A stretch of DNA of 64,000 nt from Mytilus galloprovincialis (Eukaryota; Mollusca; Bivalvia; Mytilida; Mytilidae), in contig NC_134851.1 of the NCBI RefSeq assembly GCF_965363235.1, forward strand, positions 21,108,347 through 21,172,346. Direction: 5' to 3'. A model generated the notes under the pieces. The model made no database searches and was not told the origin of the DNA. It was given only the letters and a program-made list of their open reading frames with translations. Below are positions 44,772 through 56,790 of this stretch, one piece after another. Position 1 is the first letter of the stretch, and each line of letters opens with the position of its first letter. The translations under genes were made by a program, and so were the position numbers.

Positions 44772-45007
44772 TGTTATATACCTCTATTTGGTATTTCTGG
44801 TTACCGGAAATGTAGGACATAATTTAGCCTGTTTATTGTATTTTACGGGACTGTATACCTTTTTATGCTTGTCGGCGGCGAACAGTTAGTGTCGTCTGTC
44901 ACCCATGTGTTTTGTTAGATGGCAGTAAAATAAAATTTGGAAAACGAAAAGCGTGACTTCAATCCCAAAGTCCCCCCAGACAACAAAAAGGATTGAGGCC
45001 CACGACA
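44772..45007 (+). repeat. 3' LTR
   Basis: 236 bp; I saw no difference from the 5' LTR when reading both. It is followed by the CTTA target duplication. Confidence 0.92.
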
Positions 45008-45117
45008 CTTAAGTCCTTATGTTATTTTTTGACTATTTGTCCGCATTTTTTGACTATTTGCGGACAAATAGTCAAAAAATAACATAGACCTAAGAGCTAC
45101 TAGTTCCCTGACTGTTT
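45008..45117. mobile_element. Fold-back MITE split by the retrotransposon
   Basis: TATGTTATTTTTTGACTATT...GTCCGCA (45019-45046) is followed, after a short loop, by its exact complement (to about 45086). Outside it, CCTAAGAGCTACTAGTTCCC-TGACTGT mirrors ACAGTCAAGGGACTTACTCTTA, which lies on the other side of the retrotransposon (34516-34537). The hairpin element was thus whole before the LTR element landed in its left arm. Confidence 0.8.
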
Positions 45118-46049
45118 AAAATAAGCATTGTTAACATTACCAATAGTACAAAACAAACATATTTGCACAGAGTAAGCATAGTTATACTTAATGGTTTGGA
45201 TGGGGTCAAATGATTAAAGAGTAATGCCCTTAAAAAATGAAGAAGGCAAAAAAATGAAGATTAGAGAAAAAAAGGGGTTAATTTTTGAAGATTAGAGAAA
45301 AACAAGTAAATTTTGGGAAGATAAGAGGAAAAAGGGGTGAAAATTAAATGTTTACAGAATAACAGACCCCCTCCCCCTTTCCAGACCCTCTTACTTGGGG
45401 ACAGGATTTCCCTTTTTTCCAAAGAACATTATTTTTTTATTTCCACTAGAATTTTTGTTTGAAATATGAACATATAAAATATACTAGAAATAACGTAAGT
45501 TTGCTCAATACTAAGGAATAGGTTGATTAAAATGAATTATTCTTACTTTATGTCCATGGAATCTATTTTACAATATTTGTTGCATGTCAAATTTGTCCTT
45601 TATTGGATACACTAATATGATTCAATGCGGCCCCTTATACAATGTAAGAGGATGTCGCTCCTTTTTATAGTTTAATACAAATATCTTTACTACTGAATAT
45701 TTTGTTAAACCAATTGAACTATGAATAAGTGCTTATAATTATATTTACACGGTTAAAGATCCACATGTGAATAATTTAAAATTGCCAGAAAGCTTTACAT
45801 GTTTATGCATGAAGCCCATTTGCAGTACTGTTTTTATCTAGTCCCCCTTCATAAAAGAAATTGTTCTCTTCGGACTTATCTCCCTTAACACATGCATATT
45901 TCAATTATGCATGCCTGTTTCAGCTACATTATAAATTTTTAACCATAAACTTAAGATGTACAGCCAAGTATCATATTTGCTCTGCAGAGTCAAAATTAAA
46001 TGTAAGTACGCACATTTGTCAAACAACAAAGTATGATGGGGAATTACTG
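45118..46049. other. Intron sequence, no gene seen
   Basis: A GA-rich tract with repeated GAAGATTAGAGAAAAA lies at 45235-45345. Nothing else recognised. Confidence 0.5.
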
Positions 46050-46130
46050 AAGCATGACTGGAGCAGGCCCTTTCTTAGGCAGTCAGTGGGCCCCCACTTA
46101 TGAAGATTTCTAGATCCACCAGTGTTAATT
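46050..46130 (-). repeat. GGCGGATCCAG repeat fragment
   Basis: GACTGGAGCAGGCCCTTTCT, TAGGCAGTCAGTGGGCCCCC and TTTCTAGATCCACCA are the inverse of the family's left half. Confidence 0.65.
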
Positions 46131-46214
46131 GAATATCTAATATCTAATAACAACCATGACTGTCTAAAGTCAAACTCTGAAATCGTACCTTGGGTACTTC
46201 CTATATTTTTACTA

Positions 46215-46405
46215 TATATAAGAGGGGGGGTAATCCCGAAATCCCGGGCTAAAAAACACGAAATCCCGAAATCCCAAGATTAAAAACACTAAATTCTGAG
46301 GTCCCGAAATTCGAAAAAAGAATTCCCGGATCCAGAAAAGGGTCAATCCCGAAATCTCGAGCTTAAAAACATCTGATCCCGGAGTCCTGATAAAGGTCCT
46401 ATCCC
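46215..46405 (-). repeat. GGGATTTCGGGAT repeat (inverse copy)
   Basis: AATCCCGAAATCCCGGGCT, TCCCGAAATTCGAAAAAAG, CCCGGATCCAGAAAAGGGTC, the inverse of the sequence at 22800 and 51750. Confidence 0.75.
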
Positions 46406-46706
46406 CCCTCATATAATATACTATATATATTAGTTAAAGTTGAATTCTTTGATTCATCGTTTTTACGTGATGACGGCTGACAAATTGGACCTCTTATTTA
46501 AGTATTGTAGATGCTTATAACCAATAATACAGATCAGGTTTGAATTTAACTGTTCAACAATTATGCCTCCTTTACCAATAATATCTAGCTGAGAATAATA
46601 TAATTAAATAATTGATATTTCTTTTTTTCCCTTCTCCAACTTGAGTTTACCTCAACCTTATTATTGTGGCTGATTTAGTTTTAAGTATCTCATTGATATA
46701 TATTAA

Positions 46707-47180
46707 GAAGATGTGGTATGACACAGTCTGCACGGTTAGCCACTAGTCCGATGCCCCAGACTAGTAATATTTCATTCGGACTAGTAAGTTTTTGCAAAAC
46801 TTTGTTTGGCCCAATAAGAAAAATGTCAGAATATTGGTCTTCGGACTAGTAGTTGAAAAAGTTTTTGGTGCAGACTGTAGTATGATTACAAATGAAACAT
46901 CTCAACAAGAGACCTTATGATGGAGATATTTACAGCTACAGGTCAGTGTTCATCCTTTAACAATGAGCGTAGCCCATATTACATACTGTAGTCAGCTGTG
47001 AAAAGCCCCAAAATCACTAAACTGGGACAATGGTAATATAGTTCGTTATAAAAAGGACCTATAAAACCAGACTGTCAGATGAAAAAGGATTAACTCATGA
47101 GATGGATACAAATAGAATTTATAAACATAATAAAAATAACAGAGTGGATGGGACAGGGCACTTGTACATCCCAATAATAA
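46707..47180 (+). repeat. GATGTGGTATGATTGCC-family copy with insertion
   Basis: AAGAAGATGTGGTATGA at 46706-46722 continues after the MITE as GTATGATTACAAATGAAACA, then CAACAATGAGCGTAGCCCAT, GTCAGCTGTGAAAAGCCCC and a diverged tail. Confidence 0.7.
46722..46879. mobile_element. 157-bp MITE with CACAGTCTGCAC ends
   Basis: ACAGTCTGCAC at the left and its exact complement GTGCAGACTGT at the right. It interrupts the mussel repeat, and GTATGA is present on both sides (a 6-bp or slightly longer duplication). Inside, TCGGACTAGTA recurs three times in both orientations. Confidence 0.7.
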
Positions 47181-47435
47181 AAAGACACTTAGTTCAGAAC
47201 TATAAGAGTCTCCACAGTTATAGCTAGTTCTAGGTACACTTGATTAACAGGATAACAAAGAAGCCATTTTGTTTTTCATGCTTGACTTTCATAAAGTGTC
47301 TCAAGACGTCAATATACTGATTCTTTTAAAGGTTAAATATCACCATGATCACTGTTCAGAAAGGTGCATGAAATTTATAGTAGTACATATTTTTAATTTT
47401 AGGAAAATAGTTTATATGCATATGATGCAAAGCTT

Positions 47436-47671
47436 AAGGTGGTACCTAACACTACAGGGAGATAACTCTAAAAAGTCAGATAAATGTTTAAATTACGTTG
47501 TGTTGTAAAGGGAATATTAAGCTTCTTAGTGATCAAAATTGATGTTTGTCAAACTGCTATATAGGTTGGATAAAATTTTAAAAAAAAATTATATTTTTGT
47601 TTAAGTGTCAAAGTAAATATGAAAATTATACAAGATAAATTAATTTTTGTGAAAGTGTTGGGTACCACCTT
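47436..47671. mobile_element. GGTACC-ended MITE (copy 2)
   Basis: AAGGTGGTACCTAACACTAC at the left and GTGTTGGGTACCACCTT at the right; same order as 18737-19020 but about 50 bp shorter inside. Confidence 0.88.
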
Positions 47672-47958
47672 AATTTGTAAATGAGTGCAATATTTGTAAT
47701 GAAATAGGAAAAATAACATTCAAATTTTTGACATATAAGACATACTTGAATAGGTTGTAAATTCAGCATCTTAATTTCATTTAGTGCCAAAAAACATAAG
47801 CCCTTATTTTCAATTTGACTGCCATTCTGTCAACATTTTAGTAAGCTAAAAAACCATAAAAGTGACTCTACCACAAAATTAGTGCTTTTTGTTTTAAATA
47901 ACCATCAAAATTTCAGAAATGATACTGTTGAAGAAATATATTTAGACCATTTGGACCC

Positions 47959-48418
47959 AAAAGGAGTAGGTAAGGGCCATTTTTGGCCTCAAATTCCAGG
48001 TTCATCTTACAAAAAAATTTAGATCACTATTTAATTACTTAAGTGTCTACTTCAATTAATTCAATTAATGTATGTGAAGGTTTAATTGATTTAGTCATTA
48101 AAAACTCTGATTCAAGCTGAAATATAAAAAATCTATCAAATATGCCAAAAAACGTCTCTTTTCAGATGTTTTTTGTCAAAAATGAAAGCAAACTGATATA
48201 TGCTAAAATTGGTGAATATTTCAGTAATTTAGCATGACTTAATGATGCCTGTTCCCGATAAATGTGCATTGTATTGTCAAAAACAACCCATATTTATGTA
48301 GCAGAAGCATTCTACATTGTTTTACTTTCTAATTAATAGCTAAAAGATTACATTTTCACAATTTTGTAAAACTGCTATATTTTGGGGCCAAAAAAGGGTC
48401 TTACTAACCTTCTCCTTT
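47959..48418. mobile_element. 460-bp MITE with AAAGGAGT ends
   Basis: AAAAGGAGTAGGTAAGGGCC with ATTTTTGGCC at the left is matched in inverse by GGCCAAAAAAGGGTCTTACT and AACCTTCTCCTTT at the right. It shares GTAGCAGAAGCATTCTAC and the right half with the short copy at 27345-27498. Confidence 0.7.
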
Positions 48419-48639
48419 GACACCTTTACTTATCTCTCATGTCTATGAGTTTGCCTTAAAAATTTATGATTTATACATTCCCTGTCGGGCCTGATATTTA
48501 TACTTTTTTTAAGATTTCCAGATAACCAGGAGTTATTTTTTTGTAATACTTGACTTCTGAAAGACAGCTTTTTCTTAGAAGACTTTAAACATCTGTATAA
48601 GTTGCATTATAAAGGTGGTTTAGATAGAATTCGGGTTTG

Positions 48640-49280
48640 TTCGCTGAATCACATTCGCCCACTTTCCAGTTCGCACCCTACATGTATAGCCACCCAAATT
48701 TAAACTAACTTATATATACTATGAAATGCAAATTGTACATAATGTATCTTCATATCTTTTTTTGTGTAAAAAAAATAATAATGATTGAATTTTGAAAACA
48801 ACAAAGATCGAGTCAAAATTTTATTATTTTTGAACACAAATGAGATCAAAGGAACCAAGCTGTTAAAAACAATTATATTTCATGATTTTTTTTTTAAATC
48901 TTTAAAGTTTTAGTCATACCACATTGTACCAAGCTAAATTTATGTAGTTGTTTACATCAAAGCAAGATAAAAAAACAACAATCATGATTTTTAAACACTT
49001 AAAAAAAAACCAACGAATTAGGATGTATACATGGTGTATAAATATCAATTACCAGTAATCTTTCAAAAAATTTTAATTTGATAATTACTGATCAAATAAA
49101 AAATAAAAATACATGATGATACTTTCTAAAATTTTATTCAACATTTAGACATATAAAAAAATCAAAAAAATATCAACTGAAGTTCGAATACAAATTGGGT
49201 GTGAATGTGTAGTGTGTGAACAGACTTGGGGGCGACCATGTGAGGTGCAAGCGTGTAGCTTGCAAAAGTATGTTGGGTTT
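48640..49280. mobile_element. Element with GTTCGCRCCC short-repeat ends (copy 2)
   Basis: GTTTGTTCGCTGAATC, ATTCGCCCAC and GTTCGCACCCTACATG at the left; the inverse-type AATTGGGTGTGAATG, GTGAACAGACTTGGGGGCGA and GTGTAGCTTGCAAAAG at the right. More diverged than 19836-20545. Confidence 0.65.
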
Positions 49281-51744
49281 CTATGAAGTTTAACTTGAGC
49301 TTAAATTTAGGAAACTGTCATAATTGGGTTTAATGGATAGGGATATTTTTAATTTAAACATATTTATTTCAAAAAAATCTGTCTCTCTGAATATAGTTAT
49401 TTTTCTAATTTGGTGGTATGACAATTACAAGGTTTCCCTTAAGGTCAAGGATCAGTAAATAAACTAGTCCATAGATTTTTTTAAAACTTAGAACTCGATC
49501 AGATATTAAAAATATACATCAGAAAATGTGAAAAAAAGTATATGTCACCGACTTCGTTTTCAAGAAAATCCATTTTTAAAATGGTAGGAGAGGGTACTAA
49601 ATTACATTGAATATATAGGGTATATCTATATTTTTCTTCTACAATTTTCGGTTTCTGGTATAAATCACGAGAACCGCTCCATAGAATTTTTTTTTAACTT
49701 AATATGTTTTTCCTCTTTGTCTTACGAATTAGATAATATTAAAAAAAAGTATGGTCACCGACTTCGTTTTCCCTGTAGAAGCGACGCAAACCCAACATTT
49801 TGCCAAAAAAACATCAAAATTTGTGACGTCGTAATTTTTATCATATAACGTCAAGTTATCATGCTAATAATTTCCAACGTTCTTCGTGTTGATTATGCAC
49901 GATGATTATGTGTTTCGTATTGATAGATTCTTTTTATCATAAGAGTCTGGATAATTATCATAAATTTTTATTTAGTATTACAAATATTCTTTATTCTTTA
50001 TATTTTAGCACCTCATTATACACTTTTTCTTTTTTTTTTCTTTTTTGCATTTTATTCTGCAATTTTTGCCCATTATTCTGTATTCCGTAAACCTCAATCA
50101 GACCCTCTTTTATGGAACATTTTAAAAAGAAATTATACGTTGTAAAAAATGTGATACATTTACGTTCATTATCAATATACATATCTAAAACAATTACTAA
50201 TTCAGACAAAAATACGTTGTAAGTACATGAACGCAAAAATGGTAAAATCTTAAAAATAGAAATCATCAGGGTTACTGTCTACAAGTTGACGCAATAAAAG
50301 ATGTAATTGAAGCTATATTTTTTATGCCCCCTCAACTACCCCTGTACGTCTGTCCGTCCGTCATTCCGTCTGGCCACCCGTCCTTCTGTCCGACCGCCTC
50401 CCTTTATAGTTGATAGTTATTCCGCAAAACATCTACAGTTTGAATCCTAGAACGTACTTTGCTGTCTGTTTGCATGTGGTCAGGGTTTTGATCTTTATTA
50501 ATATTTGCTCTAATGAGAGATAGTTGAACTTTGTCATTTGTGGGTAACAAATTCATAAATCTCTTAGACTATCTTGTAAGTCATCTGTTTACACTTTTTC
50601 TCCGTTCCGATATATGATTTGGCCACTTTAAAAAAAAACAACGATTTTTTTAGCAGCGGAACATGTAAAAGCTTGTGCTTTGGTACTATATCACGACAGA
50701 ACGTGTTCTGTCCATATAATGCTGCTTAACATCGCATATATAAATAAACATTATATCAATGATTCTACAAATTCTTGAAAGAGTGTCGTGTGGTTATTTA
50801 TACATCTTCAAGTTAACAAGTAAAACACGCAGACAAACTCAGTGACATCTTTGTTAATATCTTTTTTGTTCTGTATAAAATTTATTGTATACAAGTCTAC
50901 AAAAACGTTTTACAAAGTTTACTAAATGGTTATTGTTCCATAAGTGTACATATGTATGCTCGAAGTATATATAGAATCAGTACATGATACACAACATGTG
51001 ACAAATAAAAAGGGGCGGGGGGTAGTAATGACAGGAAACTAAATTAAACTAAGGCTTTGATGGATGTAAAATTTAATAAAACTGGAAGTTACATAAGGGG
51101 AACAGGAAAATAAGAATATATTGCATCACTTACAACAACCTTTAAATTGACCAGTGATTTTTTATTCATTACTGACCAGCAACACCGAGATAATTCAACG
51201 ATTTTTACTTGTCCAAGGGTCCATATAAAGTGTGGACCTAAATGTTCTTTATCTTTAGATATAACGCTTATTCTGTAAAATTTTCAATTAACGATTTTGT
51301 AAAATTCTGTACATGGTCTACACTATTATATTAAGTAATTATTTTATTTTCCGTTGTTATTCTTTATAATTTTGCAAATTTTTTTGTTCAATTTTGACAT
51401 TCGCCAGTATTCCTTATTCTGCAACTCCCTTTGAGATCTAATCTTGTGTGACAATAAATTATTGTGCTTCTCTCTCTGAATTTCTCTTTCTCTCTCTGTC
51501 TTTGTAGTACAGTGTATTTCCATCGTTTAAAAACATTTCCGAGGAAACAAAGTTAACGGAGGTTGAGACATATGACATAAAAACAGATGTACATATTTAT
51601 GTTTGATATATCTACAACCCCCCCCCCCCCCCCTTTTCCCCCCAACCGAAAAAAACAAGAAAAAAACAATCGCACACAGGCTGAGACATGACTGGTAATA
51701 TTATGTTTTGTTATTTAGTCAATCTACACAAATGAGGGGGGACC
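49281..51744. other. Intron sequence, no gene seen
   Basis: Contains a fragment of the TATGCCCC repeat at 50325-50400 (TATGCCCCCTCAACTACCCC with GTCCGTCCGTC), the sequence ACCGACTTCGTTTTC twice (49548, 49758), and a C run at 51618-51633. Confidence 0.55.
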
Positions 51745-51915
51745 TTAAACGGGACTACGGGATCGGGTGTTTTTCAGCAGATTTCGGGATTGATCCTTTA
51801 TGGATCCGGCTATTCTTTTTTTTCGATTTCGGTATGGCGGGATTGAAATTTCTATAAATTCGGGACCTCGGGATTTCATGTTTTTAAGTCCGGGATTTCG
51901 GGATGTGCCCCCTCC
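51745..51915 (+). repeat. GGGATTTCGGGAT repeat, intact copy
   Basis: CGGGATCGGGTGTTTTTCAG runs straight into CAGATTTCGGGATTGATCC, then GGACCTCGGGATTTCATG and GTCCGGGATTTCGGGAT. This is the uninterrupted counterpart of the copy split by the retrozyme at 22287. Confidence 0.8.
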
Positions 51916-53315
51916 ACCTGTGACACTGCATATTTTTCAGTTGGTATATATAGTAGTACTATGATATAGAGGTGGTCGACATAATCTCGTTCTCAACCTG
52001 AGTGAAATAGAATTCAGAACAGTTCTATTGCATATTTGAGATGCTACTTTCAGCTAGGGTATCTTTTTTTTATTCGGTTAATTTTTACCCATATATATAT
52101 AACAATTTCCTTTGAGAAGACAACCATACGAATCAATACTATTAGGATAGCCCTGTATAAATCTTCAAACCATATACTATTTATACATGTATCTATTTAA
52201 AGATTTGTGTTCTATTTTTAACATCGAAATTGCGGACGTGAAAGAAAGCACCATTACAAAAAAAAACAAAAAAACGTTAGATTACAAAATGTAGCGATGG
52301 ATTAATGATCGTGAAACATCATTTTTGCTTATTTTTAATTTGTTATAGTCTAAAACTGTGTATGCATATTAAACTATTGTTCCAACCGTGAACAAGGTTA
52401 ATTAATTTAAGTGTATTATAGTTTAGTGCCATCTATGACTGACTGACAGCAGCGGCGAATTTATGACCAGTATTAGTTTATGTGGTTCATTTCCGTTTTC
52501 TCTAATTTGAAAATATTTTTACTTGTTCCGACTGGTGTGATAATTTTCAAAATATGGTAGATATTATCATTATAGTCTTACCGACACCGTACAATACTAA
52601 GTTTTAACTTTAGTATTAATGTCCCAAACTTACACCCCTTCTGCTTATTTTCTGCTAGACGATGTCTTTTCCCAGTGAATATAGGGTTTTTGAAAGGACA
52701 GTTTTGACATACTACATATACTACTACTACTTCCGAGACCACACTGTTTTTTCTCATCACAATTATGTAGAAATAGTAGTGAGCAACAGTTTTCACACTT
52801 GTTTTAACTGGTCGGCAGATATACAAACTCTACCACCCTATGTCCTGATTTTCATTTTGAAGATCGTCTTCAGGACTGTTTTCATATTCCTAGAATTAAC
52901 ATATTTTCCGTCGAATTTACCGTTACGTTGTCCCATCGAAAAGTCGCCGGGTGCAATTTTAACATTACAACATCTGGTCAAAGGGACGTAATTCGTACAA
53001 AACGTCGCAATATTTTGCGGAAACCGCTAGGCGGCGTTCATTTACTGTTACTTGACCTTAAGTATACTAATCCTTCTCCCTGAATACACATGATACAGGG
53101 ATTTTTCTAAGTTGGTGGTATGACACCTTAAGGATAATTACTTATCATAATTATTTTTTCTACAATAAGAACAACTATCAGGATTTTTATGGAAATAAGT
53201 CCATATCAGTACAGTGCTTGAACATTTAAAACAATCATATGTTACTTTTGTACATAATTTTTCAACATTCTTATTTAACCTTCTTTCTTTGTATAAATAA
53301 AATAAAAGTACATAC
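51916..53315. other. Intron 1 proximal part, no gene seen
   Basis: No repeat with clear ends. It lies directly downstream of the inferred first exon. The open frame at 52662-52991 (plus) has no domain. Confidence 0.5.
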
Positions 53316-53618
53316 CTGTAATAATTGGTAAGCTGAGGTTTTGGGCTTAAAGTAATCATCTTTCACAAAGTTCTTCTGGACCTGGTCTGTCTGGGTAGCA
53401 ATGGAGACTTTCTGCTGATTGCATGAACATGCACATTTGGTCATCAAGAACATGGCACAACATTTGCAGTTCAAATAACACATCTGAGTAGGTGTCTGAT
53501 AGTGTTGAGGAGTCTGAACATAGGGTCTAGGAACGAATAAATTCTGTAATGATGCAGTTTGGTTGAAGTGTTGATGACGCGCTAGGTATTGTTGACTATG
53601 CTGTTGGGAATCCATCAT
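53316..53618 (-). CDS. First coding exon of the possible host gene
   Basis: 101 codons from ATG 53618 (followed by a second ATG) to the donor CAG|GTATGT, phase 0. The protein starts Gln/His-rich (MMDSQQHSQQYLARHQHF). It has a cluster of eight cysteines (CYLNCKCC...CACSC) that could bind metal, then VSIATQTDQV, where TQT is the core of LC8 dynein-light-chain binding motifs. No known family recognised. The next exon matching in phase and strand is 25.4 kb away at 27893; the intervening intron is filled with mobile elements. Confidence 0.6.
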
Positions 53619-54112
53619 TAATTTTGTGTGAACAATAATTAATTTTAAAATAATGAAGGTACTCAGATTATAAATGACTTGTCTTAACCAATCAATAATT
53701 AATATATTTTTAATATCAGTGATTGGTGTAATATAAAAACATTTTTTTTTCTTTTTAATGATTGGTCAATGCTCATGGCAGGGTTGTTAAATGCCAAATT
53801 TAATAGAAGCCATACAAACATTTTGAGAAAATGAAATGTTAATTAAGATATTGTATGTATTCTTTTGTTAATTGCTTTGTTTTCCAGGTGCCCCAGTTGA
53901 CATCAAGGGATATACAATCTAACCTGTGTCTATTTTTTCTCCTTTACATAAAAAAAAATATGAGACATATACAACTGAGAAAAGTATTTCCTACATTCCT
54001 ACTCAAAATAGACATATTTATTGTTTTACCTAGCTTTTCTCCTTAATATCTCACTATTTATTTCAAGTTTGGTTTATCATGTTCATTGGTCTATACAAGG
54101 GAACAAATTATG
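53619..54112. other. Upstream region of the minus-strand gene
   Basis: Probable promoter/5' UTR area. TAATTAATTTTAA-rich with CCAATCA boxes near 53690 and 53755; no clear core promoter element could be fixed. Confidence 0.4.
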
Positions 54113-54576
54113 GCACAGACAAAAAGTCACGGACAAAAAGTCACAGGACAAAAAGTATTTTATTTGAATTAAAAACACTTATTCAGGCTACAAAAATATT
54201 TTTGAATTTTTCTTGAACTATTGTATTTAAAATAAAGCAACTGACTTTGTAAACAAAATTTATCAAAAAAATATCAAAGATGATTAAATATTTGTTATCA
54301 AAACAAAATGTTAAAGTGGCTTGGCACTTAAATGGCTTCATCATCAGGTACCATGAAATATATCGTTTGCATGATTAAAATTAATAAATCTTCATTTTTC
54401 AAGTATAATGACACATTTCCTAAACTTTAATATGAATATATGTATTCAAAAGTAAATATTTCAAGATATTTCTCTTACATATTCAAACAATTGTCAACAA
54501 ATTATTTGTGACTTTTTGTTCTGCCAAATTTGTGACTTTATGTCCTGTGACTTTTTATCCTGTGACTTTCTGTCTG
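54113..54576. mobile_element. MITE with GACAAAAAGTCACAG short-repeat ends (copy 2)
   Basis: GACAAAAAGTCACGGACAAA units at the left and TGTGACTTTATGTCCTGTGA units at the right. The core matches the inverse of copy 1 (for example AAGATGATTAAATATTTGTT against its complement). So the core lies in opposite orientation to 26610-27102. Confidence 0.8.
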
Positions 54577-56691
54577 TTTAATTACCTATTAAAAGTGTCA
54601 TATCAACAATCATATCTGTTTGTGAAGGAATATATGTATATACAGATATAAGACTTGTTAAATATTAAAAATTTTCACAGTTATTTTTTCATGTCCATAT
54701 CATACACATTTTAAATGTCTGTGTATTTTGTGCAAACTTATTGGTTTCCATGAATTAACCTTGCTCCTACTAACATCTTTTTTTCAATATATCATCCATT
54801 CAAAATGACTCTTGGTTATTTTCATTATTGAAAAGATTGATCATGTTGATTGTTTCATATCTTTCAAAATTAAATTTCATATCAATTAAATTGTTTGATG
54901 ATCATTAGTTGAAAATTCTTTTCAAAACACAAATATGTAATTGCTTCAAAAATAAACACTCATTTCGTAAAAAATGAGTGTATATTAGCTTGGGTCCTGT
55001 TTCAGTTTGTCTCTTCCAAATAGAAATTCTCTTTGACTATAAAGAAATGTAAATAATTAATCCTTTGATGGTTAATTAACCTCATATTTAAGTTTTACAA
55101 TTAAAGCATAATTAAATCTATTAAAAGGTTTTCAAAATGCCAAGTAAACACATTCAGCTGGACCAAATCACTACTTCACTTTAAAATTCATGACCTTTTT
55201 TTTTACTGTGTAAAATTGTTTCCCTCTTCTTGCTGTTTGAGACAAAAAACATGAAGAAATACATTTGGAAGGGGTATATAAAAAAGACTGTGAGACAGAA
55301 AGTCAAAGGACAAAAAGTCACAATTCAGTTATAAGATTATTTTCATTAAAAAAGAAAACACAACCGAGGGACCTTATAGGAAAGTATACTTTATTAAACT
55401 TTTTATAACTTAAGCTAAATAAATTATGCGACTGCTTACAAAGTGACAATATGATAAAAAAATCAAGATGGCATGTTAAATAAAACAAACCTTTTTAAAT
55501 GCCTTATTAAATAACAATAAAATTGAGAATGGAAATGGGGAATGTTTGTATCAAAGAGATAACAAACCGACCATAAAATACATGTATTAAAAGAAATTGA
55601 ATACTCATTTGATTAATCAGACTTATCACCATTATTCAAAAGTAAAATTTATATGACCATGTTCCATAAAATGGAGGTTTTCCAATGAAAAGGGGTGGGG
55701 GATGTAATATTTTCCAGCAATTTTTAATTTGTGAATAATTCTGACATATGTATAAAATGTACTTTAAAAAATGAAAAGAAAAATTACTAACAGCATACCA
55801 TTTAAGAATAAAAGGTTCACCTGAAACCAAGTAAGACTGAAAACAATTTAGGGGCAATTATGGCTGTAGCTCTTACTAAATAATAAATTTAGAAATGCAT
55901 ACTGAAGCTATAGGAAATAAAAAAAATTGTCAATTTTTATGCACCATGCAAGCTCCTTTTGTTTAAATTGTTTCAAACAGGGCGTAATAGACTTGGGACA
56001 TTTATACAACACATTTTGCACTTTGTCAATAATATTTTTACAGTGTGGGGACATATCAATTTATATATATATAAAACTTCATTGGCTCTAACTCAAAGTA
56101 TAGACAACTCTATCTTAACCCTTTCCTCCATTGAATTTTTTTTTGCATACTTGATTCGCAAAGGATTTTTCAATAAATTTTTTATAATATGCTTTCAAGT
56201 ATTAATGCATTGCAAAAAACAAATATTTCATCAAATAAATTTAAGTCGGATATTCTTATGATATTCCTTTTCATATTGGATACAAATTTTATTTAGTCTA
56301 CTCCAGACACTTTGTAGTCAAAGCGTTTCAACTGAGGTTCTACACAGGCATCAAAAGGCAACATTATGGAGGAAAGGGTTAAGGGGGGTGTTGAAATCTT
56401 TTTACAGAGTCTGAAGTGCTAATATTTTAACTTTTTCAGCTATACAAATATTACTTCTTTTCTACGAAATTCATGACCCAATTTTTTTTACTGTGTAATA
56501 TCTTCCCTCTACTTGCTAATCGAGGCCTAAAACATGAGGAAATATATTTTGAAGGGGTACGAAAAAAATTGGCAATTAACACTGGTCACACTAGGAACTA
56601 CATTCGTGGACAACAAACATCGAGGGACAAAAAACTGTGTTCAGGACCTTGTTCATTCAGAAATTATTGTGTGAAGTTGTTATTATAAAAA
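54577..56691. other. Non-coding stretch
   Basis: Apart from the repeat pair noted at 55185 and 56465, no gene or bounded element recognised. Confidence 0.5.
55185..55345 (+). repeat. Diverged repeat pair (with 56465-56640)
   Basis: TGACC with a T run, ACTGTGTAA, TTCCCTCTTCTTGCT, ACATGAAGAAATACATTTGG and AAGGGGTA recur in order from 56473. A fragment of the GACAAAAAGTCACA end sits inside the first copy near 55300. Confidence 0.55.
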
Positions 56692-56790
56692 AGAAGATGT
56701 GGTATGATTGCCAATGAGACAACTACCCACAAAAAGACCAAAATGACACAAACATTGACAACTATAGGTCACCGTACGGCCTTCAATTTT
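56692..56790 (+). repeat. GATGTGGTATGATTGCC-family fragment
   Basis: AAGAAGATGTGGTATGATTG, CCAATGAGACAACTACCC, GGTCACCGTACGGCCTTCAA; ends abruptly. Confidence 0.85.

Larger units (their letters stand above)
34538..45007 (+). mobile_element. Ty3/gypsy LTR retrotransposon
   Basis: Two 236-bp LTRs starting TGTTATATACC and ending CCCACGACA flank gag and pol in the order protease, RT, RNase H, integrase, which defines Ty3/gypsy. CTTA is repeated on both sides (34534-34537 and 45008-45011), a 4-bp target duplication. It lies inside intron 1 of the minus-strand host-type gene, in opposite orientation. The LTRs look almost identical by eye, so insertion is recent in age terms. This copy cannot make intact products: gag has a frameshift near 35300 and a 2.37-kb insertion at 35666, and pol has a stop at 39235-39237. 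Confidence 0.92.

Noticed and set aside
44614..44889. 91-codon frame running into the 3' LTR, hydrophobic, possible envelope
   Set aside because: Too short, includes LTR sequence, no signal-peptide or membrane layout typical of an envelope; gag-pol-only element is more likely.
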